Origin: JAQIBY01 sp964407055
GTDB lineage: Bacteria; Bacteroidota; Bacteroidia; Bacteroidales; ML635J-15
Direction of reading: 5' to 3'
DNA: 16,946 nucleotides
Assembly (NCBI GenBank): GCA_964407055.1
Contig: CAYOUD010000043.1
Location: 1 to 16,946 of the forward strand
Made by a program: the position numbers and the translations under genes. Under the pieces are notes generated by a model. The model searched no databases and was not told the origin of the DNA. It saw only the letters and a program-made list of their open reading frames with translations. Every line of letters starts with the position of its first letter. Within the stretch, counting starts at the first letter, position 1. Of the stretch, positions 6,310-15,170 are shown in pieces.

Positions 6310-6724
6310 TGATTTCAACTTTGAGGGTTCTTCCGGTTCCCTCAGGTTCCATTACAACCCGAACATAATTATCGGGAAGGAGCGACTCCACCTGTTCCGG
6401 CCACTCAATAAAAATCTTGTCGGCTGTATCCAGATATTCTAAAAATCCGATACGTATAATTTCTTCTGGCTTTTCAATCCGATAGAAATCGTAATGACAG
6501 ATTTGATTCTGATTTTCCGTGTAATATTCATTCAATATTGCAAATGTCGGACTTGTCACCAAATCTTCAACTTTAAGTTGTTCGCATAGACTTTTGATGA
6601 AAGTCGTTTTGCCGGTTCCCATATCTGCATAAAAGGCAAAGACCTGAAATTTGCTAAAATCGTTTAAAAATTGAGTCGCAACTTCGGGGAGGTCCTCAAT
6701 CGTATGCATATGATAGGTTTTCAT
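6302..6724 (-). CDS. tsaE: tRNA threonylcarbamoyladenosine biosynthesis ATPase TsaE
   Basis: TsaE is the ATPase that cycles the TsaB-TsaD complex during formation of t6A at position 37 of tRNAs reading ANN codons. The 140-residue protein has the P-loop ADMGTGKTTF (33-42; Lys39, Thr40), the switch-like SPTFAILNEY, HYDFYR, and the C-terminal IEWPEQ. Length and order match the family. Its ATG shares one base with the porX stop codon (TAATG read on the minus strand), so it is translationally coupled to porX and is the last gene of that group. At the 3' end it collides with the HAD gene, with an 8-base overlap and no terminator between them. Confidence 0.94.
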   Translation of the reverse strand: MKTYHMHTIEDLPEVATQFLNDFSKFQVFAFYADMGTGKTTFIKSLCEQLKVEDLVTSPTFAILNEYYTENQNQICHYDFYRIEKPEEIIRIGFLEYLDTADKIFIEWPEQVESLLPDNYVRVVMEPEGTGRTLKVEIIN

Positions 6725-8283
6725 TATGATTTTGGTGTGAGATGAACAATCGGAATAAGCATTTCTTCCAGTGAAATACCGCCATGCTGAAAACTGTCTT
6801 TATACATTTTCATGTATTGATTGTAATTATTCGGATACACGAAATAATCGTTTCCAGTGGAAAATACATAGGTTGAACTAATGTTTGATTTTGGAAGATA
6901 AGCTTTTTGCGGATCTTTGATTTCAAAAACCTCTTTTGGATTGTAATTCAGAGTTTTGCCTTGTTTGTATCGTAAGTTGGTTGTGGTTGCCCGCTCGCCC
7001 ACAATGCGGATAGGATGTTGAACCCGAATGGAGCCGTGATCGCTCGTAATGATTACTTCTGCTCCGGTGTCAGCAATTTCAGCAAATAATTCTAAAAGTG
7101 GTGAATGCTGAAACCAGGATTTTGTCAGTGAGCGATATGCTGCTTCGTTTTCTGTTAAATCCTTAATCATTTTCATGTCGGTTCGTGCATGTGATAGCAT
7201 ATCCACGAAATTTACCACGATTGTATTCAAATCGTAATGCAGTAAACTATTTAATCGGGATTGGATTTTTTTTACGTACTGAATGTCATGCGCTTTTTCA
7301 TAATGCACGGATTTTTCGTTGCCAAAAAATCGTTGTACCAATTTTTTTAGCATTTCTTCTTCGTGCAAATTCTTTCCGCCTTCTTCGTGGTCATTTTTCC
7401 AAAGCTCAGGATATATCTTGTTGATTTCGGAAGGCATGAGACCCGAGAAGATAGCATTTCTGGAATATTGTGTTGACGTTGGTAAAATGCTAAAATAGGT
7501 TTCGTCTTTGCGGATATGATAATGTTTTTCCAACTGTGGTTGAATCGCTTTCCAGTGGTCGTATCGCAAGTTATCTATGATAAAGAAGAATATTTTTTTA
7601 TTGGCTTTCAGCAGCGGAAAAACTTTCTGTTTCATCAGTTGATGCGACATAACCGGTTTGTCTTCTGTTTTGGGATCAAGCCAGTTAAAATAATTATTTT
7701 TAATGTATCTCGCAAAGGCATTATTTGCTTCTTGTTTCTGCATGATTAGAATTTCATCCAGCGTTTGATCTCCTGAGTTTTCCAATTTTAACTCCCAGTC
7801 GATGAGCTCTTTGTAAACATCATTCCATGCTTGGTGCGAATTGATTTCATTGATTCGCATGCCTAATTGTCGGAATTCTACCTGATAATCCATACTCGTT
7901 TTTTCAGACACCAAACGGTCTGTATCAACATGTTTTTTGATGATCAAAAGAATTTGTTTCGGATTTACAGGTTTTATCAGGTAATCGCTGATTCTGCTAC
8001 CAATCGCCTGATCCATAATGTCTTCCTCTTCGCTTTTAGTAATCATTATCACCGGCGTTGAAGGACTTATGCGTTTAATTTCTGTGAGGGTTTCCAAGCC
8101 TGATAGGCCAGGCATATTTTCATCAAGAAAAACTAAATCAAAAATTTTGTTGCGAATTTTTTCGAGCGCATCTTGTCCGTTAGTTGCCGTTTCAACTTGA
8201 TAGCCTTTGTGTTCTAAGAAAATAATATGTGGTTTGAGCAGATCAATTTCATCATCTGTCCAAAGGATTTGAATTTTTCTCAT
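6724..8283 (-). CDS. porX: PorX: response regulator with PglZ phosphodiesterase domain (T9SS control)
   Basis: PorX is the response regulator of the PorX-PorY pair that controls the type IX secretion system. The 519-residue protein has an N-terminal receiver domain (1-120) with Asp10-Asp11, phospho-acceptor Asp54 in LDENMPG, Thr82 and Lys104 all present. A helical linker of about 100 residues follows, then a PglZ domain of the alkaline phosphatase superfamily. Its zinc-site residues are intact: Asp237 in IIDNLRYD, the nucleophile Thr271 in PTSTQYSRN, Asp361 and His365 in VDMLSHARTD, Asp415-His416 in TSDHG, and His500 in FQHGG. The equivalent P. gingivalis enzyme cleaves cyclic and linear oligonucleotides. 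It lies 45 bases after porW and overlaps tsaE by one base. No porY sensor kinase is in the window. No separate promoter was found, so co-transcription with porW is likely. Confidence 0.93.
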   Translation of the reverse strand: MRKIQILWTDDEIDLLKPHIIFLEHKGYQVETATNGQDALEKIRNKIFDLVFLDENMPGLSGLETLTEIKRISPSTPVIMITKSEEEDIMDQAIGSRISDYLIKPVNPKQILLIIKKHVDTDRLVSEKTSMDYQVEFRQLGMRINEINSHQAWNDVYKELIDWELKLENSGDQTLDEILIMQKQEANNAFARYIKNNYFNWLDPKTEDKPVMSHQLMKQKVFPLLKANKKIFFFIIDNLRYDHWKAIQPQLEKHYHIRKDETYFSILPTSTQYSRNAIFSGLMPSEINKIYPELWKNDHEEGGKNLHEEEMLKKLVQRFFGNEKSVHYEKAHDIQYVKKIQSRLNSLLHYDLNTIVVNFVDMLSHARTDMKMIKDLTENEAAYRSLTKSWFQHSPLLELFAEIADTGAEVIITSDHGSIRVQHPIRIVGERATTTNLRYKQGKTLNYNPKEVFEIKDPQKAYLPKSNISSTYVFSTGNDYFVYPNNYNQYMKMYKDSFQHGGISLEEMLIPIVHLTPKS

Positions 8284-8328
8284 GGATTGTATTTTTTAGG
8301 TTAACTGTAATAATCTCTGATTGTTCTA

Positions 8329-11025
8329 TCAATAATTATTACGATAAAATTCTAGGTAAAGGTCAATGTCTTTTTCTTTCTTTAAAATTTCAAAATTGCT
8401 TTCTGAAATAACAAATTGAATATATTCAATTCCATCGATTACAACAAATACAGTTTGATTGTTTTTAATCAAATTCATGTAATTTGAGGATTGTTTGCTG
8501 TTTTTAAAGGGTTTAACATGCACCAAGCTTGTGCTTTCAGAGAAAAGAGATACATTAACCTGAAAAGTACGCATATTGAAAGTAAAAATATTAAAACTAT
8601 TCACTTCAAATTGCAGTTTCTTTGTGTCTGCTTTTTCTTCAAGTGTTGCGATGACATACAGATGGGTTTCATTGGCGTTAAAATTATACAGGTTTTCTGC
8701 CATAACTTCTTGCGATACTGTTGTATCAGTTTCTGTGCTTTCAATTTCTGGCGTAGGTCTGCTGTTTAAATCGGCAATAAGTGCATCAACATCAGTTTCA
8801 CCGAGGTATCCCAGAATTTGCATTGCTCGATTTGACAGGGGATCTTTGGGGTAATTCTGAATGAATTCTGCAAGATTTTGTTTAAATGTCAACTGATCAA
8901 CATCCAGCGCTGTTGTAATAATTTGGATGAAGCGTACTTTTGCAGCGTATGTGCTTTCCGGATACTTTTGTAAAAACGTTTGTGCTTTTACTTCAGCTTG
9001 TTGAAAACTGTTTTTTCGGTAAAGTTCGTACAGAGATTCATATTCCAGACGTTGCTGTTTTTGCTGTTCGGCCAATTCTTGCATGTAGTTCGGGTTTTTT
9101 AGCAATTTGGCATAATGGCTGTCCGGGAAGAGATTCATCACCTTTTGTTTGTATGTATTCGCTTTGTCGGAATTCCCTTCCGCTTTGTATAGATCATACA
9201 AATTGTAATAAGTTGGAAGCTTATAACCGTGTTCAGGGAATCTTTTGTCTAGCGCTTCAAATGCGAAAATGGATTTGTCATAATTGTTAAAATCCCGCTT
9301 ATATATTTCACCCATGGAAAAAAGTGCATCGCGAATACTCTCATTTGAGAGTGCCATCAATGAATCGGTCAAAGGTAAATCTTGTTGATAGTATGCTCGT
9401 GATTTATTGTCATTGGCACGGGCAACTGCGTTTGAATCAGCAGTCACACTGTCCTGGTTTGCATAGAAATCGTCTTGTACAATTGATTTATTTGAACGTC
9501 TCCAATGGTCTTCCAGTTTACGGTTTCCCCATTTTTTACTAAATTCATTTTGTCCGAAACTCAGGGTTGCCGGATTATAAAAATACCATTGTCCTCCTGA
9601 TGGTGCATTAATCTGATTTGAGCCTCTGCGCTGATCAAACAACATGGAGTTTTGTTGTTGCTGCATTTCCTGCTCTCGTTCTTCTTGTTCTTGCTCAATG
9701 ACGGCCTGAATTTGTTTGTCAATCAATGCATTTCGTTCTTTTTCAGGCAATGAGGCGATATGCTGCAGGCTGTCTTGGGTTTCCACTATATCCAATTGCG
9801 TAACCAAACTGTTCAGGTTTCTGGATAAGGTTCTTATTTCGTCATAGCGCGGATGTTCATTTGAAAGATTCAAGATACAGGTATCATAGTATGCTTGTGA
9901 TAAACGGTAGTCGGGAATTTCAAAATAAATATTTCCCAGTTTCATGCAGGACATTGCTTTTTGGCGATTGTTTGAAATACTGTTTTCACTGGAAAGCTTA
10001 TAATTTTTGATGGCTTCATCCCGCTTATTATTTTCATATTCAATTTCAGCCAAAGCATAGTAAATCTGATCGAGATAGTCAATGTTTTTGTCATCGCGAA
10101 GCATTTTTTTCAGCAGCTTTTTCATGTCTTTATAACTCCCTCCAAGCTTGCCGTAGCACTCTGCCATGTTGATTTTTGCATTAAAGGTCATCTCATAATA
10201 TGAATTGCCCTTTGTTACTTTTTCAAACATTTGAGCTGCTTTGCGATAATCATTTTTCTCTTTATAAAGTTGCGCTAATAAATATTGATGGCGTGCTCTT
10301 TCGGATTTGTTTTTGTTTTCTTTAATTGCTTTATGCAGTAACGGAATTGCTGCGTCTTTTTCGTCGAGTTTCATATAATAGGCAGCTTCAAGAATATCAA
10401 CATCCGGTTGAAGCGCTTCGGAAAAATCATTTTCAGCACTAATCTGATCAAGCCATTCACGAGTCATTTTCATGTTGTTGATTGCCAGATTGGTTCTTGC
10501 CATCCAATACATTGCGTCATATTTTATTTCCTCGTTGCGAAATTCCCTGATAATATATTCGAAGTTTTGACGAGCCGGTAGAAACTCTGTTTTCATGAAA
10601 TAGGCTTTTCCCATCAGCAAATAGGAATCATCCACCCATTTATTATATTCATTTTTTTGCATGAATTTCTGCTCTTTTTTACTGAGTGTCCCCCCTTTTT
10701 GTTTTGGTTTTGCTTTGATAGAGTGGTATTTTATCGTCTTGGAAGCTTTGCGAATGGCTTTGTCCATGTCGCCAGAAATGGAAGATGCAGTTTCTTCATT
10801 TCCAAGAATATAAATTGGCAATAATTGTGTGAAATCATCGCTGTGTTGATCTTCCACACGTTTTATCCCTTTTCGGAAAGATTCACGACCATTAAAATAC
10901 ACATTATAATGCGCCGTAAGGTTGTGATAAGTGCGGCTAATGAATGTGTTTTTCTCGGTTGAACAACTGATTGCCAGTATGACAATAACGAGAAATCCGA
11001 TGATATGTCGTTTGACTTGCTTCAA
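8329..11025 (-). CDS. porW: PorW/SprE lipoprotein of the type IX secretion system
   Basis: An outer-membrane lipoprotein needed for T9SS function; it is called PorW in Porphyromonas and SprE in gliding flavobacteria, where it is reported to link the PorK-PorN ring to the Sov translocon. Of 898 residues, the first 21 form a lipoprotein signal with Cys21 in LAISCS. The segment just after it, TFISRTYHNLTAHYNVYFNG (27-46), is the family's hallmark. The middle is rich in tetratricopeptide-like helix pairs (about 130-400 and 580-740). They flank a Gln/Glu-rich, probably coiled-coil stretch near 440-460 and a low-complexity linker. The length is close to SprE and longer than Porphyromonas PorW as I recall it. 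The last 150 residues look beta-rich and are less familiar. It sits directly upstream of porX. Confidence 0.88.
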   Translation of the reverse strand: MKQVKRHIIGFLVIVILAISCSTEKNTFISRTYHNLTAHYNVYFNGRESFRKGIKRVEDQHSDDFTQLLPIYILGNEETASSISGDMDKAIRKASKTIKYHSIKAKPKQKGGTLSKKEQKFMQKNEYNKWVDDSYLLMGKAYFMKTEFLPARQNFEYIIREFRNEEIKYDAMYWMARTNLAINNMKMTREWLDQISAENDFSEALQPDVDILEAAYYMKLDEKDAAIPLLHKAIKENKNKSERARHQYLLAQLYKEKNDYRKAAQMFEKVTKGNSYYEMTFNAKINMAECYGKLGGSYKDMKKLLKKMLRDDKNIDYLDQIYYALAEIEYENNKRDEAIKNYKLSSENSISNNRQKAMSCMKLGNIYFEIPDYRLSQAYYDTCILNLSNEHPRYDEIRTLSRNLNSLVTQLDIVETQDSLQHIASLPEKERNALIDKQIQAVIEQEQEEREQEMQQQQNSMLFDQRRGSNQINAPSGGQWYFYNPATLSFGQNEFSKKWGNRKLEDHWRRSNKSIVQDDFYANQDSVTADSNAVARANDNKSRAYYQQDLPLTDSLMALSNESIRDALFSMGEIYKRDFNNYDKSIFAFEALDKRFPEHGYKLPTYYNLYDLYKAEGNSDKANTYKQKVMNLFPDSHYAKLLKNPNYMQELAEQQKQQRLEYESLYELYRKNSFQQAEVKAQTFLQKYPESTYAAKVRFIQIITTALDVDQLTFKQNLAEFIQNYPKDPLSNRAMQILGYLGETDVDALIADLNSRPTPEIESTETDTTVSQEVMAENLYNFNANETHLYVIATLEEKADTKKLQFEVNSFNIFTFNMRTFQVNVSLFSESTSLVHVKPFKNSKQSSNYMNLIKNNQTVFVVIDGIEYIQFVISESNFEILKKEKDIDLYLEFYRNNY

Positions 11026-11054
11026 GTTTTTTGTTTTCTTTTGTATTTAAAACT

Positions 11055-11062
11055 CAAAAATA
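11055..11062 (-). promoter_or_regulatory. -7 box for the porW group
   Basis: On the minus strand this reads TATTTTTG, an exact TAnnTTTG match, 30 bases before the porW start. The nearest TTG on the upstream side (11087-11089) is 24 bases away, slightly longer than usual. A promoter here would let porW, porX and tsaE be expressed separately from glmS. The gap between glmS and porW (55 bases) shows no terminator hairpin. Confidence 0.4.
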
Positions 11063-11081
11063 ACTGCTTTATTATAAAAAA

Positions 11082-12926
11082 CTATTCAACTGTAACAGAT
11101 TTTGCAAGATTTCTTGGTTGATCGACATTGCATCCGCGTAAAACAGCAATGAAATAAGAAATTAATTGTAATGGAACCACTGAAAGTAGTGGAGCCAATG
11201 CAAAATCTGTTTCCGGTACTTCAATTACATGGTCAGCCATTTTGCTGATGGTATCGTCGCCTTCTGTCACAATGGCAATGATAATTCCTTTTCTTGCTTT
11301 CACTTCCTGAATGTTGCTGACGATTTTATCGTAAGATTTATCTTTAGTCGCAACTACAATTACCGGCATGTTTTCATCAATCAGCGCAATTGGTCCATGT
11401 TTCATTTCAGCAGCCGGATATCCTTCTGCATGAATGTAGGATATTTCTTTTAGTTTAAGTGCACCTTCCATGGCAACAGGATAAAGGTATCCGCGTCCGA
11501 GATAAAGCGCATTCGTTGAATTTTGATACAATTCACTAATTACTTTAATTTCATCTGATTTTTTCAGGATTGCTGAAATTTTATCAGGGATTAAAGCTAG
11601 TTCTTCAATCAAATCGCTGTATTCTTTTTTCGTTAAAGTTCCACTTTTCTTTCCGATTTGCATAGCAATCATTGTAAGCACGGTAACTTGTGCAGTAAAT
11701 GCTTTTGTTGATGCAACTCCAATTTCCGGACCGGCATGTGTGTAAACGCCTCCGTCTGTGGCTCTTGGAATGCTTGATCCGACAACATTACAAACGCCTA
11801 GTACTGTTGCTCCTTTTTCTTTAGCTAATCCAATTGCTGCCAGTGTATCTGCGGTTTCACCACTTTGACTGATTGCTATTACCACATCTTCTTTATAAAT
11901 AATAGGATTTCGATAGCGGAATTCACTTGCATATTCAACCTCGGTTGGGATGCGGGCAAATTCTTCAATTAGGTATTCGCCGACTAATCCGGCGTGATAA
12001 CTTGTACCACAGGCGATAATTATGATGCGTTTTGCATTTGTCAGTGCCTCCATATTATAATGCAGGCCTCCAAGTTTTAATTCATGAGTTCTGGGATTGA
12101 TACGTCCACGGAATGTGTCGGTAATGGATCGGGGTTGCTCATGAATTTCTTTGAGCATATAATGATCATAACCAGATTTTTCTATTTCATCAACATCTAG
12201 TTCTAGCTTATGTACGATGGGCTTTTTATCTCCTAAGTGCTTGCTGTTGAGATTTTTAAGGTTCAATCCATTTTTCCCTATGACGGCCATATCATTATCC
12301 TGGAGATAAATAACCGATTTTGTGTGTTCAACGATTGGTGTTGCATCACTCGCCAGAAAATATTCTCCGATACCAACACCAATAACCAATGGGCTTCCTT
12401 TTCGAACAGCAATCAGGTGATCTTTTTCATCTGTACAAGCAATAACCAAACCATATGCGCCCACAACTTTACTTAGAGCAAGTTCGACAGCGGTTACTGC
12501 ATCTACTTGTCCTTTGAGATAAATATACTCAATGAGATTTGCGAGTACTTCAGTATCGGTTTCACTTTTGAAATCGTAGCCACGATTTACCAGTTTTGAT
12601 TTTAATCGATTGTAATTTTCAATGATCCCGTTATGAATAATAATAAATTTACCATTCATACTGGTATGAGGATGTGCGTTGACGTCGTTAGGTTCGCCGT
12701 GTGTTGCCCAGCGTGTATGTCCTAAGCCGATGCTTCCTTCAATATTTTGCCCCTTCACTTCAGCTTCTAAGTTAGATACTTTGCCACGGCATTTATACGT
12801 GCTGCAATGGTCATTTATCAATGCAACTCCGGCTGAATCATAACCACGATATTCCAGTCTTTTGAGTCCTTTTATTAGTATTGGGTAAGCTTGTTTATCA
12901 CCAATATATCCAACAATTCCGCACAT
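11082..12926 (-). CDS. glmS: Glutamine:fructose-6-phosphate aminotransferase (isomerizing)
   Basis: GlmS makes glucosamine-6-phosphate from fructose-6-phosphate and glutamine, the entry step to UDP-GlcNAc for peptidoglycan and lipid A. The 614-residue length is standard. Cys2 (MCGIVGYIG) is the N-terminal nucleophile of the glutaminase domain (1 to about 240), with GHTRWATHG and NGIIENY in place. Two SIS sugar-isomerase domains follow, including ACGTSYHAG, SQSGETADT and AEMKHGPIALID. The end, AKSVTVE, is the conserved tail that closes the active site. It is the third gene after the GT5-like and DUF4270 genes, 16 bases from the latter. No glmS ribozyme was seen and none is expected in this phylum. 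Confidence 0.97.
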   Translation of the reverse strand: MCGIVGYIGDKQAYPILIKGLKRLEYRGYDSAGVALINDHCSTYKCRGKVSNLEAEVKGQNIEGSIGLGHTRWATHGEPNDVNAHPHTSMNGKFIIIHNGIIENYNRLKSKLVNRGYDFKSETDTEVLANLIEYIYLKGQVDAVTAVELALSKVVGAYGLVIACTDEKDHLIAVRKGSPLVIGVGIGEYFLASDATPIVEHTKSVIYLQDNDMAVIGKNGLNLKNLNSKHLGDKKPIVHKLELDVDEIEKSGYDHYMLKEIHEQPRSITDTFRGRINPRTHELKLGGLHYNMEALTNAKRIIIIACGTSYHAGLVGEYLIEEFARIPTEVEYASEFRYRNPIIYKEDVVIAISQSGETADTLAAIGLAKEKGATVLGVCNVVGSSIPRATDGGVYTHAGPEIGVASTKAFTAQVTVLTMIAMQIGKKSGTLTKKEYSDLIEELALIPDKISAILKKSDEIKVISELYQNSTNALYLGRGYLYPVAMEGALKLKEISYIHAEGYPAAEMKHGPIALIDENMPVIVVATKDKSYDKIVSNIQEVKARKGIIIAIVTEGDDTISKMADHVIEVPETDFALAPLLSVVPLQLISYFIAVLRGCNVDQPRNLAKSVTVE

Positions 12927-12942
12927 ATTAAGTTAGGTTTTT

Positions 12943-14202
12943 TTAAAAATCAGATGTGATTATTTTTATTTGTAATGGATGTTCTGCGTGAGCACCACCA
13001 TAAATTGCACCGTAATTTGCACTGGTTCTGTTGTTAAGCGCAAATAATGACAGATAATTATCTGCTAATAGATTTCCGGCTAATATATCCTGTAAATACA
13101 ATGGGATATTAAAAGTATAAGATCCATCTTCATTGTATTGTCCGCCAAAATGACTTGAGCTTACTTTATAATCAGTTAAAAATTCATATAAATCAGCATC
13201 GTTTCTGTAAACCAAGGTTAATTGTTCCGGCAAATCCGATGAACTAAAATAATCATCAGCGATAGTAATTTGTAATTGTGCTCGATTTATTCCTTTTTCC
13301 AGAATGGCATTTAGTTTATCTGTATCTTCAATAACAAGCTCTGTCTTTAAGCCCGCCGCTGATTGAATGAATGCATATTCCTGATTATCTGCTTGATTGG
13401 CAATGGCAGTTCGAATTTCAGTTGCTGCCAATGTATAATCATGATCGAACTTATTAATTCGAACGCTATTGGTATTGATTAGAAAATCATAAGTTTCTCC
13501 GTCATTATAATGCATAATCATTCGGGAGTTTTCTGATAATAAATCAAAATAGGCAATACAACCTTCGGATGCCCCTGATGGGATGACTTCAAAATATAAG
13601 GCTTTTACAGCATTTAAGAAGACTTGATTATCTGAGTACATAGTATTATCAGAAAAAATATTTAAAAAATCAGAATCTGATATTGTGAACACAATTGTGT
13701 CTTCGGAAGGTCTTGGTGAAAAACTGTAAGTCCCGAGTTGACGAAGGGTTGAGTTTACAGTGTAATCGCTATAGTATGTGGAGTCAAGATCAAAATCTGT
13801 CTCCAATATTTGGTAAAGTTTAAACTGGATATCAGTTAATGTATCTCCAAAATAGCCGTTGTAATTTAAGACCAAAGACATGGAATCCGCTTCAATAACA
13901 GCATCATCACTAACATTGCCACTGGAGAGCACGAGTTGAGTGATAAATGATGCGTCAGTCTGTCCGAAATCATTATCAACATAGGATCCCAGCAAGCTGA
14001 GGCTGCGCTCGTCTGTTGCTACACTGCTGTCTCTTACAGTGCGAGTGAAAACACTTAAACTATCGGTTGCTAGAATAATTTTATCCGATCCCGGTTGTAG
14101 TCCAATACCAACTTCAGAAGGTTCTGTTTCGCATGCAGTAAAACTAATAAGTAAACCGACGATAACGCTTGGAATAATGAGCGTTGAAAATAATTTCTTC
14201 AT
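12943..14202 (-). CDS. DUF4270 lipoprotein
   Basis: A secreted lipoprotein of unknown function. The 419-residue protein has a lipoprotein signal with Cys24 (FTACET), then SEVGIGLQPGSDKI and LLGSYVDNDFGQTDASFITQL. I recognise this pattern as the start of the Bacteroidota-specific DUF4270 family. The body is beta-rich, Ser/Thr/Asp-rich and low in Lys, as in surface or periplasmic beta-sandwich proteins. It ends in LQIKIITSDF. It lies between the GT5-like gene (7-base gap) and glmS (16-base gap), an arrangement I recall as common in this phylum, suggesting a link to envelope sugar metabolism. That link is inference. No catalytic motif was seen. Confidence 0.8.
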   Translation of the reverse strand: MKKLFSTLIIPSVIVGLLISFTACETEPSEVGIGLQPGSDKIILATDSLSVFTRTVRDSSVATDERSLSLLGSYVDNDFGQTDASFITQLVLSSGNVSDDAVIEADSMSLVLNYNGYFGDTLTDIQFKLYQILETDFDLDSTYYSDYTVNSTLRQLGTYSFSPRPSEDTIVFTISDSDFLNIFSDNTMYSDNQVFLNAVKALYFEVIPSGASEGCIAYFDLLSENSRMIMHYNDGETYDFLINTNSVRINKFDHDYTLAATEIRTAIANQADNQEYAFIQSAAGLKTELVIEDTDKLNAILEKGINRAQLQITIADDYFSSSDLPEQLTLVYRNDADLYEFLTDYKVSSSHFGGQYNEDGSYTFNIPLYLQDILAGNLLADNYLSLFALNNRTSANYGAIYGGAHAEHPLQIKIITSDF

Positions 14203-14209
14203 AAAATGT

Positions 14210-15016
14210 TTATGTCTCTATAATTTTATCGTAAAACTCCGAATAGTTCTGAACGTAGTTTTCTTCATCTTGGTATTCAAGTATGGGTTTTTTTGATGCT
14301 TTTGCGTAATCCAGAAGCTCAGGATTGATTGTTTCACTACCCAAAATAATTGCATCGGAATGGTCAATTGCCAGTTTGTTCAAACTCAAATAATCTGCAT
14401 TTTTCAGTGATTCAAGATCCTTGGGCTCTACACCATCATATAATGCGGTGTTGACTACATTTGGGTTAAGATTGTTTTTGAAATTGTCATCATATAAAGA
14501 ATAGATGATTTTAATATCACTGAATAATGGATCGTCTTTATAAGCTTTTTTCAAATATAATGGGACGAAAGCTGAGAACCAACCATGCACATGGACGAGG
14601 TCTGGGCTCCAGCACAATTTTTTAACTGTTTCAATTACTCCGCGTGCATAAAACACAGCACGTTTGTCATTATCTTCAAATTCAACGCCGTTTTTATCTC
14701 TGACAACTGCTTTCCTGTGGAAAAAATCTTCGTTATCAATAAAATACACCTGCATTCTCGCTGCTTGTATTGAAGCAACCTTTATAATCAACGGATGATC
14801 ATAATCTTCAATGATGAGATTCATTCCTGACAAACGAATCACTTCATGAAGTTGGTTGCGCCTCTCGTTAATACTCCCAAACCGGGGCATGAATGTTCTG
14901 ATTTCTTTTCCGGCTTCTTGAATGCCTTGCGGTAAGTAGCGTCCGATTTTTGACATTTGGGTTTCCGGGAGGTAGGGTGTTATTTCCTGTGCAACAAATA
15001 AAATTTTTTGCTTCAT
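14210..15016 (-). CDS. Starch-synthase-like protein, GT5 N-terminal domain only
   Basis: This resembles the N-terminal catalytic half of glycogen/starch synthase (family GT5), at 268 residues against about 480 for a complete enzyme. Related features are the opening KILFVAQEITPY, the RYLPQGIQEAGKEIRTFMPRFGSI block, and LVHVHGWFSAFVPLYLKK. The C-terminal nucleotide-sugar-binding domain is absent, with a clean stop followed seven bases later by DUF4270, so this is a stable short form rather than a frameshift. The ADP-glucose-contacting KxGG loop reads KIGR (23-26), and the usual HDW is HGW. Glycogen synthesis by this protein alone is therefore doubtful. It heads the operon with DUF4270 and glmS and has its own promoter at 15045-15076. 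A role as a regulator, or as a partner of a separate glycosyltransferase, is open. Confidence 0.8.
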   Translation of the reverse strand: MKQKILFVAQEITPYLPETQMSKIGRYLPQGIQEAGKEIRTFMPRFGSINERRNQLHEVIRLSGMNLIIEDYDHPLIIKVASIQAARMQVYFIDNEDFFHRKAVVRDKNGVEFEDNDKRAVFYARGVIETVKKLCWSPDLVHVHGWFSAFVPLYLKKAYKDDPLFSDIKIIYSLYDDNFKNNLNPNVVNTALYDGVEPKDLESLKNADYLSLNKLAIDHSDAIILGSETINPELLDYAKASKKPILEYQDEENYVQNYSEFYDKIIET

Positions 15017-15044
15017 GATATTAACATGTATTGTTAGATGGATA

Positions 15045-15076
15045 CAAAAGTAAACATTTTTAAGGGAATATACAAT
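15045..15076 (-). promoter_or_regulatory. Promoter for GT5-like, DUF4270 and glmS
   Basis: On the minus strand ATTG (15076-15073), a 20-base spacer and TACTTTTG (15052-15045) give an exact -7 match and a good -33 match. The predicted start lies about 20 bases before the GT5-like ATG. It is back to back with the panC promoter, with 48 bases between the two elements. Confidence 0.6.
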
Positions 15077-15124
15077 TTATACTTGTTAGCCTAAATGCCA
15101 GAAAAGGTCAAAATGATAAAATTA

Positions 15125-15157
15125 TTTGGGAATCATCATTGAAAGCACTTATCTTTG
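15125..15157 (+). promoter_or_regulatory. Promoter for panC
   Basis: TTTG at 15125-15128, a 21-base spacer and TATCTTTG at 15150-15157 match the Bacteroidota consensus exactly. The leader before the ATG at 15171 would be only about 7-10 bases. Since the promoter overlaps the longer in-frame reading that starts at 15126, it also supports 15171 as the true start. Confidence 0.65.
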
Positions 15158-15170
15158 CTCAAAAAATATT

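Noticed and set aside
6724..8283. PorX as a BREX or phage-defence PglZ gene
   Set aside because: The receiver domain in front and the neighbouring porW fit the T9SS regulator, and no pglX, brxC or other defence genes are present.
11026..11081. Terminator between glmS and porW
   Set aside because: The 55 bases are A+T-rich with no stable inverted repeat, so read-through from glmS into porW cannot be excluded.
15126..15170. PanC beginning at 15126
   Set aside because: The extension lies in the consensus promoter, and the family begins near the 15171 start.
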